Origin: JBLMZW01 sp050259035
Lineage (GTDB): Bacteria; Bacillota; Syntrophomonadia; Syntrophomonadales; DTU052
Length of the DNA: 5,991 nucleotides
Direction of reading: 5' to 3'
Assembly (NCBI GenBank): GCA_050259035.1
Contig: JBLMZW010000252.1
Location: 1-5,991, forward strand
Position 1 is the stretch's first letter. Every line of letters begins with the position of its first letter. Below the pieces are notes generated by a model. It had not been told where the DNA came from. It saw nothing but the letters and a program-made list of their open reading frames with translations, and did not search any database. Of the stretch, positions 1 to 5,455 are shown one piece after another. Both the position numbers and the translations under genes were made by a program.

Positions 1-58
1 TTACATTGAAAAGCGTCTTTCATTCCTGGAAAAATCGGAAAACCCGACCTTGCATTAA
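1..58 (+). CDS. C-terminal end of an unidentified plus-strand gene (partial)
   Basis: Reading from base 2, the frame stays open from the window edge to a TAA at 56-58 and gives 18 residues ending in SENPTLH. The stretch YIEKRLSFLEK looks like a charged amphipathic helix, as at the end of many small cytoplasmic or regulatory proteins. The main support is context: a textbook plus-strand intrinsic terminator starts 25 bases after this stop, which implies plus-strand transcription arriving from the left. The gene would converge on ogt. No family can be named from 18 residues, and an open run this short can arise by chance. Confidence 0.4.
   Translation, partial: YIEKRLSFLEKSENPTLH
30..51 (-). 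terminator. Probable terminator of the leuS-ogt unit
   Basis: On the minus strand, about 20 bases after the ogt stop, AAGGTCGG can pair with CCGATTTT around a GTTTT loop. The core is four Watson-Crick pairs (TCGG/CCGA), extended by two G-U and two A-U pairs. The U run is five bases and overlaps the 3' arm. This is a weak to moderate intrinsic terminator by eye, placed where the operon should end, and it lies inside the apparent coding end of the convergent plus-strand gene. Confidence 0.35.
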
Positions 59-71
59 TGATGAAACGATT

Positions 72-581
72 TTATACGGTAATGCCCTCCAGTTTAAGGA
101 GGGCTTTTTTAGTTACCAGGCCACCGGGAGCCGAGAATCCACCCAGACTGTCCTTTCCAACAACCCGGTGACACGGAATCATTATAGCGATGCGATTCCT
201 GCCGAGGGTTTGGCCGATGGCCCGGGCTGTTTTGGGGCGGCCTATCCTGTTAGCCACTTCCCCATAGGTCAGGGTACAGCCATAGGGAATTAAGGCAGTC
301 TCTTTTAAAACTGCCTGTTGAAAACTGCTATAGCCTTCTACGACCACGGGAGCATTCCATTGTATAATTCTGTCCCCTCGAAAATAAGAAATAATCTGTT
401 GGCGGACCTCGGGAAAAAGAGCGGCATTCTCAGAAATAGACGGGCCCATTTCTGTAAGTAACGATTCATAGGTAATAAGCGGACTGGGAGCGGGCAATGT
501 CAGACAGGCAACACCAATGTTATTACCTGCCAGGCCTACCCACCCCCAGGAAGTTTCGAATATCACAAAACTTATAGTCAT
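72..581 (-). CDS. ogt: Methylated-DNA--[protein]-cysteine S-methyltransferase
   Basis: This 169-residue cytoplasmic repair protein should move the alkyl group from O6-alkylguanine (and O4-alkylthymine) onto its own cysteine in a single-turnover suicide reaction. Residues 1 to about 80 form the poorly conserved N-terminal domain. The catalytic domain follows, with the acceptor motif IPCHRVVG (Cys137) near the end. The ARAIG segment at 119-123 matches the DNA-binding helix of the family, and Arg120 matches its arginine finger. Length and motif order are normal for bacterial Ogt/MGMT, and the gene looks intact. Its ATG overlaps the leuS stop by four bases (ATGA), so it is probably translated by coupling to leuS and shares the leuS promoter and T-box control. 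A C-terminal Ada domain is unlikely because there is no N-terminal Ada part. The family call is firm; the choice of ogt as symbol is less so. Confidence 0.93.
   Translation of the reverse strand: MTISFVIFETSWGWVGLAGNNIGVACLTLPAPSPLITYESLLTEMGPSISENAALFPEVRQQIISYFRGDRIIQWNAPVVVEGYSSFQQAVLKETALIPYGCTLTYGEVANRIGRPKTARAIGQTLGRNRIAIMIPCHRVVGKDSLGGFSAPGGLVTKKALLKLEGITV
84..110 (+). terminator. Plus-strand intrinsic terminator inside the ogt 3' end
   Basis: GCCCTCC at 84-90 and GGAGGGC at 98-104 form a perfect 7-bp GC-rich stem with a 7-base loop, followed directly by six T at 105-110. This is a canonical rho-independent terminator for plus-strand transcription. On the minus strand the same bases are codons for the last residues of ogt (around KKALLKLEG), and the U tail is missing in that direction, so ogt would not terminate here. 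It probably ends the transcript of the plus-strand gene whose stop is at 56-58. Confidence 0.7.
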
Positions 582-3049
582 TTCACCACTATATTAACCA
601 ACTTACCGGGAACCGTAACCACTTTCACAATAGTCTTACCGGCAGTCTGCTCCAATACCTTTTCCCGGGCCAGGGCTATCTTCTCTACTTCCTCCCGGGT
701 CATATCCACCGGTACCTCAATTCTGTCCCTCAGCCGGCCATTAACCTGAACCACAATTTCAACCTCGTCTTTCTGTAAGGCTTCCTCATCCCAGGCAGGC
801 CAGGCTTGCAGATGGACACTATCCGAATGATTGGTGGCCGACCAGAGTTCCTCGGCGATATGGGGGGCAAAAGGTGCCAACAGGATAACCACGGCATCTA
901 AGGCCTCACCGATAACCCTGGGGTTAACATTACCGCCCTCCCGGTATTGATACATTGCGTTAACCAGTTCCATAATGGAACTGATGGCGGTATTGAAATT
1001 AAAGCGCTTTTCAATATCTTCCGTTACCTTCTTAATTGTAAAATGGGTTTTATAGCGAAGTTCCCGGTCGGACGGAGAAAATTCAGCCGTATCCGCAGAG
1101 GATTCAGGCAGAGTTTTCATAAGATCGTAGATCAAACGCCATACCCGGTTCAGGAAACGATGGCAGCCTTCCATCCCCTGGTCGCTCCATTCCAGATCGC
1201 GTTCTGGCGGGGAAGCGAACAGGATAAAGAGTCTGGCGGTATCAGCGCCATACTTGCTAATAATCTCTTCGGGGCTAACTACGTTGCCTTTGGATTTTGA
1301 CATCTTCGCCGAATCCTTCAGAACCATTCCCTGGGTTAATAGATTCGTAAACGGTTCCTGACAGGATATCATTCCGGCATCATAAAGGACTTTGGTAAAG
1401 AAACGGGCATACATTAGATGCAGAATGGCGTGCTCAACCCCACCAATATACTGGTCAACCGGCATCCAGTAATCAACATCCTTTTTAGCAAAAGGAACTT
1501 GCTCGGTGCGGGGGCTGGCAAAACGCTCAAAATACCATGACGAACAAACAAAAGTATCCATGGTATCGGTTTCCCGTCGAGCCGGCTGGCCGCAGCAGGG
1601 ACACTCGGTTTCCACGAAATCCTTAACATAATTTAACGGGGACTCACCGGTGGGACGGAATTCCACGTCCTCAGGCAGGAACACCGGGAGTTTCTCCATC
1701 GGCACGGGAACCGCGCCGCAATCCGGACAGTAAACAATCGGTATGGGTGCCCCCCAGTAACGCTGGCGGGAAATCAGCCAGTCCCTCAATTTATAATTGA
1801 TAGTTCCTTTGCCGATCCCGTTGGCTTCCATGAATTTAATTACGGCAGTTTTACCTTCTTCACTGGAAAGACCGTTGAACTTGCCGGAATTCACCATCTT
1901 GCCGTCGCCAACATAGGCTTCCGTTAGGTTATCATCCGTTAATGACTCATCGTTCGATTGAATTACTATTCTGATCGGGATGTCATATTTCTTAGCAAAA
2001 TCAAAGTCCCGCTGGTCATGGGCCGGCACGGCCATAATGGCACCAGTACCATATTCCATCAAGACATAATTGGCTATCCAGATGGGTATTTCCTCGCCGT
2101 TTACCGGGTTAATGGCATATTGGCCGGTAAAAACCCCTTCCTTTACAACTTCGGTCGAGGTCCGGGCCAATTCATTCAAATATTTCATGCGGTTAACGAA
2201 TTCTGATACCTCTTTTTCATAGCTGGTATCTGCTGTAAGAACTGCTACCAGTGGATGCTCAGGGGCTAATACCATATAAGTTACGCCGCCAACCGTATCA
2301 GGCCTGGTAGTGAATACCGGAATCTTCTCTCCCGTACCTTTAACCGTGAAGCTGAATTCACAGCCCTCGCTGCGGCCGATCCAGTTACGCTGCATGATTT
2401 TAACCTTCTCCGGCCAGCCCGGAAGCATTTCCAGGTCACTTAGCAGTCTTTCGGCGTAATCAGTAATCTTAAAAAACCACTGTTCGAGGTCTTTCTTTTC
2501 CACCTGGGTTTCGCAACGTTCACAGGCACCGTCAACCACCTGCTCATTGGCCAGAACTGTGGCGCAGGAAGGACACCAGTTGACTGCGGCCTGCTTTTTA
2601 TAAGCCAGTCCCCGGTCATAAAGGGTTAGAAACAGTGATTGGGTATGTTTATAGTAGTCTGGATGGCAGCTGGCAACCTCCCTGTTCCAATCATAGCTGA
2701 TCCCCATGGACTTCAATTGCCGCTTCATGTTGGCAATATTAGAATAGGTCCATTTAGCTGGATGGGTTTGGTTCTTAATGGCGGCGTTCTCGGCCGGGAG
2801 GCCAAAAGCGTCCCATCCCATGGGATGAAGCACATTATAACCCTGCATCGATTTAAAACGGGCTACAACGTCTCCAATAGCATAATTGCGGACATGGCCC
2901 ATGTGTAAATTACCGGACGGGTAAGGAAACATCTCCAGGTTGTAATACTTCTTCCGGGCGTTATCTTCTGTTACCTCATAAAAATGGTTTTCTTCCCACC
3001 ATTCTTGCCATTTGGACTCAACCTTTTTGAAATCGTACCGGGTATCCAC
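578..3049 (-). CDS. leuS: Leucyl-tRNA synthetase
   Basis: This class I aminoacyl-tRNA synthetase charges tRNA-Leu with leucine in the cytoplasm. Numbering from the GTG start (823 residues), it has the HIGH-type motif HMGH at 49-52, a zinc-type cysteine set CPSC (159-162) and CERC (176-179), and the CP1 editing domain. That domain includes TTRPDT (247-252) and AVPAHDQRD, whose Asp345 and Thr252 fall where the known editing residues of the family lie. The signature KMSKS is at 582-586, followed by the anticodon-binding region and a C-terminal domain ending KLVNIVVK. A second cysteine group, CPDC with CPCC, lies before the KMSKS part. Length is usual for a bacterial enzyme. I chose GTG at 3049 because AAAGGGAGGT sits 5 bases upstream and VDTRYDFKKVESKWQ matches a normal LeuRS N terminus. 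The frame stays open up to an ATG at 3118 that has no Shine-Dalgarno site. A T-box leader precedes the gene and ogt follows with overlap. Confidence 0.97.
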   Translation of the reverse strand: MDTRYDFKKVESKWQEWWEENHFYEVTEDNARKKYYNLEMFPYPSGNLHMGHVRNYAIGDVVARFKSMQGYNVLHPMGWDAFGLPAENAAIKNQTHPAKWTYSNIANMKRQLKSMGISYDWNREVASCHPDYYKHTQSLFLTLYDRGLAYKKQAAVNWCPSCATVLANEQVVDGACERCETQVEKKDLEQWFFKITDYAERLLSDLEMLPGWPEKVKIMQRNWIGRSEGCEFSFTVKGTGEKIPVFTTRPDTVGGVTYMVLAPEHPLVAVLTADTSYEKEVSEFVNRMKYLNELARTSTEVVKEGVFTGQYAINPVNGEEIPIWIANYVLMEYGTGAIMAVPAHDQRDFDFAKKYDIPIRIVIQSNDESLTDDNLTEAYVGDGKMVNSGKFNGLSSEEGKTAVIKFMEANGIGKGTINYKLRDWLISRQRYWGAPIPIVYCPDCGAVPVPMEKLPVFLPEDVEFRPTGESPLNYVKDFVETECPCCGQPARRETDTMDTFVCSSWYFERFASPRTEQVPFAKKDVDYWMPVDQYIGGVEHAILHLMYARFFTKVLYDAGMISCQEPFTNLLTQGMVLKDSAKMSKSKGNVVSPEEIISKYGADTARLFILFASPPERDLEWSDQGMEGCHRFLNRVWRLIYDLMKTLPESSADTAEFSPSDRELRYKTHFTIKKVTEDIEKRFNFNTAISSIMELVNAMYQYREGGNVNPRVIGEALDAVVILLAPFAPHIAEELWSATNHSDSVHLQAWPAWDEEALQKDEVEIVVQVNGRLRDRIEVPVDMTREEVEKIALAREKVLEQTAGKTIVKVVTVPGKLVNIVVK

Positions 3050-3054
3050 AGCCA

Positions 3055-3064
3055 ACCTCCCTTT
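3055..3064 (-). promoter_or_regulatory. Shine-Dalgarno site fixing the leuS GTG start
   Basis: The minus strand reads AAAGGGAGGT, then TGGCT, then GTG. This near-perfect anti-16S match at ideal spacing makes GTG at 3049 the real leuS start rather than the in-frame ATG at 3118. Part of the site (AAAGG) can also pair with an upstream CCTTCA in a small hairpin. Confidence 0.85.
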
Positions 3065-3131
3065 CATTAATGAAGGATGAGTAACATTGGGTCTATTCCC
3101 CCGCAACTCACGCCCCATAAACTAATCTAAT

Positions 3132-3165
3132 AAAAAACCTCTCCATCCTCTAAGGACGAGAGGTT
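3132..3165 (-). terminator. T-box intrinsic terminator before leuS
   Basis: On the minus strand AACCTCTC (3165-3158) pairs perfectly with GAGAGGTT (3143-3136). The stem then continues, with a small asymmetry, through TCCT/AGGA around a short loop. A TTTTTT run follows at 3137-3132. The 5' arm shares bases with the 3' half of the antiterminator, so the two structures exclude each other as in a T-box switch. When tRNA-Leu is charged this stem should form and stop transcription about 80 bases before the leuS start. Confidence 0.9.
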
Positions 3166-3181
3166 CTCGCGGTACCACCTT
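3152..3181 (-). promoter_or_regulatory. T-box antiterminator element
   Basis: The minus strand carries AAGGTGGTACCGCG (3181-3168), the signature T-box sequence. AAGG pairs with CCTT (3155-3152), and GCGAG (3170-3166) pairs with CTCGT (3160-3156), leaving the 7-base bulge TGGTACC. The bulge bases TGGT (3177-3174) are complementary to the ACCA end of an uncharged tRNA with discriminator A, as expected for tRNA-Leu. Binding of uncharged tRNA would stabilise this fold and allow leuS transcription. Confidence 0.92.
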
Positions 3182-3197
3182 AGTTGGTCGATTTAAA

Positions 3198-3272
3198 TGG
3201 TGGAGCTGACGGGATTCGAACCCGTGGCCTCTTCCATGCCAAGGAAGCGCGCTCCCTCTGCGCCACAGCCCC
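3198..3272 (-). tRNA. tRNA-Ala (anticodon GGC)
   Basis: The minus strand folds into a full 75-base cloverleaf with an encoded CCA. The acceptor GGGGCTG pairs with CAGCTCC, and its third pair is G3-U70, the classic alanine identity element, with A73 as discriminator. The D stem is GCGC/GCGC. The anticodon stem CTTCC/GGAAG holds the loop TTGGCAT, giving anticodon GGC (reads GCC and GCU alanine codons). The variable loop is AGGCC, and the T arm is ACGGG, TTCGAAT, CCCGT. No defect is visible. It lies one base after the last middle hairpin of the leuS T-box leader and 16 bases before the T-box signature. It therefore appears to be co-transcribed with that leader and upstream of its terminator, so it would be made whether or not leuS is switched on. 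Confidence 0.95.
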
Positions 3273-3457
3273 ACATTATCGCCCACTTCAGATTATAACG
3301 TAATCAACGGCACCGGATACCATTATTTATTTCTCCGATGCGGCTCCCCGGCGAGATTCAGCCTGCTACCTGCTGCCTCGCACTGCCCGGCAGCTCCCTT
3401 AAAGGCATGCCCAGCTTACTGCTCCGGTTCTTCACCTCTGTAAAGTTGCCAACACCA

Positions 3458-3487
3458 ATTATATGACACAATTCCCCTGTAAGTCAA
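3458..3487 (-). promoter_or_regulatory. Promoter of the leader / tRNA-Ala / leuS / ogt unit
   Basis: On the minus strand TTGACT (3487-3482) and a perfect TATAAT (3463-3458) are separated by 18 bases. Transcription should begin near 3451, just upstream of T-box Stem I. This is the best sigma-A type promoter match in the window. Confidence 0.8.
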
Positions 3488-3534
3488 CACGCACTTGATA
3501 CCAGGAGGCGGGTAGTTATTTGTTAAGAACGTGA

Positions 3535-3562
3535 TTTACCAGCGTATATCCGAAGTTATAAT
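3535..3562 (+). promoter_or_regulatory. Likely promoter of the radical SAM gene
   Basis: TTTACC at 3535-3540 (four of six consensus bases), a 16-base spacer and a perfect TATAAT at 3557-3562 lie about 50 bases before the start codon. The site is divergent from the leuS promoter. An inverted repeat CCGAA/TTCGG (3550-3566) straddles the -10 box and might be a regulator site. Confidence 0.5.
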
Positions 3563-3610
3563 TCGGGAAATATAAAGATCAACGGAATTTAGTTAAAAAC
3601 GGAGGATAAA

Positions 3611-5332
3611 ATGACAAAGATCACCCTGATTGAGCCAAAGGCACCGGGCAAACATACCTATAGTTCAGTGAATATGCCCCGGTTAGGGATACCCCTTCTA
3701 GGAACCCAGTTAAAACAAAAAGGGTATGATGTAAAGCTGCTTTATGGCTCCGGCGGGGAACTGCGAGTATCGGATATTCTGGGGTCTGATTTGGTGGGAA
3801 TATCAACCACTACCTCAACCTGTAAAGAGGCTTATCGAATTGGTCGCTATGTTCAGCAAAAGGGGATTCCGGTGGTCATGGGAGGTCCTCATGCCACATT
3901 TTTGCCGGAAGAAGCCCTGCAATACTGTGACTACGTGGTTAGAGGAGAAGCGGATTCCACCTTCCTGGACTTCGTAGCCTGCATTATGGCGGGGCATGAA
4001 CCGGCAGAAATACCGGGGGTTTCCTTCAAACGGGGGAATGTATTTGTTCATAATCCCCTGCCTGATGAAGTTAATATAGATATTGCCCCTATTCCGGATT
4101 TTAATCTCTTTGCCAACCTGCGTAAAGTGAGCACCTATCCGGTTATGACTTCCCGGGGGTGTCCGTTTAATTGTAATTTCTGCAGTGTAACGGCTATGTT
4201 CGGGCGAAAATATCGCTGCCGCAACAGTGAATTGGTTTTGCAGGAATTGGCCCAGTACACCGATAAGAAAGTATTCTTTTGTGATGACAACTTTACCGCC
4301 AATACCGGTCGGGCCAAAGCTTTATTGCGGGAGATGATAGCCCGGGGGGTAACCCCTTCCTGGTGGGGGGCTCAGGTAAGAACCGATATTGCACGAGACG
4401 ATGAATTAGTAGCCTTAATGCGGGAAGCCGGCTGTGGCATGGTTTATGTTGGGATGGAATCCATTAATCCTGAAACGTTAAAGGTATATAACAAGCAGCA
4501 AGGAGTAAAGGACATTGAAGACTGCATTAAAAAGTGCCACCAACATAAAATTATGGTTCATGGTATGTTCGTTTTCGGAGGAGAAAATGATACCGTTCAA
4601 ACTATAAGAGACACGGTTGATTTCGCGAGAGATACTCGGATAGATTCCGTTCAATTTCTGGTATTAACTCCGATCCCGGGCACGCCGGTTTACGAAAAAC
4701 TGGAACGGGAAGGACGGCTTTTAACTAAGGATTGGAACTTTTATGACGGGCACCATGTGGTCTTTCAGCCGGCTTTGATGTCACCCCTGGAATTACAGGC
4801 TGAAACCATCGCCGCATTCCAAAAATTCTATAAGATTCATAACCTATTTGATAACGTTTCTTTGACCAACAAGATGTCGGCCGGGTATCGCCTGGTGGGT
4901 TGGTATTTAACCCGCCGCTGGTTACAGGATAATCGCTGGTATTTCCAGATGCTCGAAGGCTTAACCCAACCGGACGGGTCAGCGATATCTCCCTCAACCG
5001 ATTGGGTGTTGAACCCTGGAAGGAATATAAACATTTCAATAATTGAACAGAACGGAACCTTTCTGGTGGAATTGAAAGGAAACATAGATCAATTATCCAG
5101 TAAACGGCTTTTTCAGACCCTAAACAAAAATTATCCGGGCCAATACCGAGACTGGACGATCGATATTAGGCAGGTTAAGTTCGGTTCCGAGGAAGCTTTG
5201 GGCAAATTCATGAAGAATTTGAATGGACTGGCGGTTCGGGCTCGCAGTGTCAAGATTGTTTCCCCATTTAACGGTTGGTTGGCTTCGGTTCTTGAAAAAT
5301 CCAACGGGAGCCTCCCCTATTTCGAGTTATAG
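3611..5332 (+). CDS. Cobalamin-binding-domain radical SAM protein with a C-terminal STAS-like domain
   Basis: This 573-residue protein starts at an ATG with GGAGG five bases upstream. Residues 1 to about 145 match the B12-binding fold of BchE-like radical SAM enzymes (early LGIPLLGTQLKQKGYDV, then GGPHATFLPEEAL and VRGEAD). No DxHxxG cobalamin-ligand motif is visible, as in many members. Residues about 175-390 are the radical SAM barrel, with the iron-sulfur motif C184-x3-C188-x2-C191 in SRGCPFNCNFC and later GMES and TPIPGTPVY. Residues 400-450 form a helical extension. Residues about 472-573 look like a STAS domain (FLVELKGNID, then WTIDIRQVKFGS), with Ser526 near the usual phosphoacceptor site. 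Such enzymes often methylate or rearrange unreactive carbon atoms; the substrate here cannot be read from sequence. No signal peptide or membrane segment is evident, so it should be cytoplasmic. The radical SAM call is firm and the STAS call is moderate. There is no clear terminator after it. Confidence 0.9.
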   Translation: MTKITLIEPKAPGKHTYSSVNMPRLGIPLLGTQLKQKGYDVKLLYGSGGELRVSDILGSDLVGISTTTSTCKEAYRIGRYVQQKGIPVVMGGPHATFLPEEALQYCDYVVRGEADSTFLDFVACIMAGHEPAEIPGVSFKRGNVFVHNPLPDEVNIDIAPIPDFNLFANLRKVSTYPVMTSRGCPFNCNFCSVTAMFGRKYRCRNSELVLQELAQYTDKKVFFCDDNFTANTGRAKALLREMIARGVTPSWWGAQVRTDIARDDELVALMREAGCGMVYVGMESINPETLKVYNKQQGVKDIEDCIKKCHQHKIMVHGMFVFGGENDTVQTIRDTVDFARDTRIDSVQFLVLTPIPGTPVYEKLEREGRLLTKDWNFYDGHHVVFQPALMSPLELQAETIAAFQKFYKIHNLFDNVSLTNKMSAGYRLVGWYLTRRWLQDNRWYFQMLEGLTQPDGSAISPSTDWVLNPGRNINISIIEQNGTFLVELKGNIDQLSSKRLFQTLNKNYPGQYRDWTIDIRQVKFGSEEALGKFMKNLNGLAVRARSVKIVSPFNGWLASVLEKSNGSLPYFEL

Positions 5333-5418
5333 TTTTAGACTTTAAATATTTCCTTTTTTAAAACCGGACTAACAGTTTGCCATTAAAAGGAGGAATATTA
5401 AAAGTCAATCTCGAATAA

Positions 5419-5432
5419 GTTGTCTAGACAAC
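5419..5432. promoter_or_regulatory. Palindromic operator, probably for the HutC-type regulator
   Basis: GTTGTCTAGACAAC is a perfect 14-bp palindrome that ends 23 bases before the TTG start of the GntR gene. Its GTCTAGAC core resembles known HutC-subfamily operators, for example the TGGTCTAGACCA-type sites of DasR/NagR. Position and sequence suggest autoregulation, though no clear sigma-A promoter could be placed around it. Confidence 0.6.
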
Positions 5433-5455
5433 CGTACATTATGGAGGGATGAATT

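Larger units (their letters stand above)
3132..3451 (-). ncRNA. Leucine T-box riboswitch leader of leuS, interrupted by a tRNA gene
   Basis: The RNA starts near 3451 and ends at the terminator. Stem I is recognisable. AGTA at 3420-3417 is the 5' side of the specifier loop, and the distal hairpin is GCTGCC (3394-3389) with GGCAGC (3377-3372). GAA at 3359-3357 is followed by the likely specifier CTC (3355-3353), a leucine codon that fits leuS. A second hairpin pairs GCATCGGA (3341-3334) with TCCGGTGC (3317-3310). A third pairs CGTTAT (3300-3295) with ATAATG (3279-3274) around a GAAGTGGGCG-type loop. The antiterminator and terminator follow at 3181-3132. A complete tRNA-Ala gene at 3272-3198 separates the third hairpin from the antiterminator, which is not normal for the family. 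The T-box call is firm. The exact specifier frame rests on the usual position after GAA and on the identity of the downstream gene. Confidence 0.88.

Noticed and set aside
1..23. Possible minus-strand gene starting at ATG 23 downstream of ogt
   Set aside because: Only seven codons are in the window, the AGGA directly abuts the ATG without spacing, and a minus-strand terminator candidate lies just before it.
947..1300. Plus-strand open frames inside leuS, and minus-strand ones inside the radical SAM and GntR genes
   Set aside because: They lie fully opposite strongly supported coding sequence, have no ribosome-binding sites of note and resemble no protein family.
3050..3118. Longer leuS reading frame starting at ATG 3118 (23 extra residues)
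   Set aside because: It has no Shine-Dalgarno site, the extra residues do not look like a LeuRS N terminus, and the GTG at 3049 has an excellent site at ideal spacing.
3292..3297. Separate promoter for the tRNA-Ala gene (TATAAT)
   Set aside because: The -10 match is perfect, but no acceptable -35 box lies 16-18 bases upstream, and the bases are accounted for as the 5' arm of a conserved-looking T-box hairpin.
5388..5399. AGGAGG-like Shine-Dalgarno followed by AATATT in the gap before the GntR gene
   Set aside because: No ATG, GTG or TTG follows at usable spacing. An ATT start would be needed and the resulting frame shows nothing recognisable.
5333..5455. Terminator after the radical SAM gene
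   Set aside because: There is a T-rich run near 5351-5358 but no GC-rich stem in front of it, so no intrinsic terminator can be supported.
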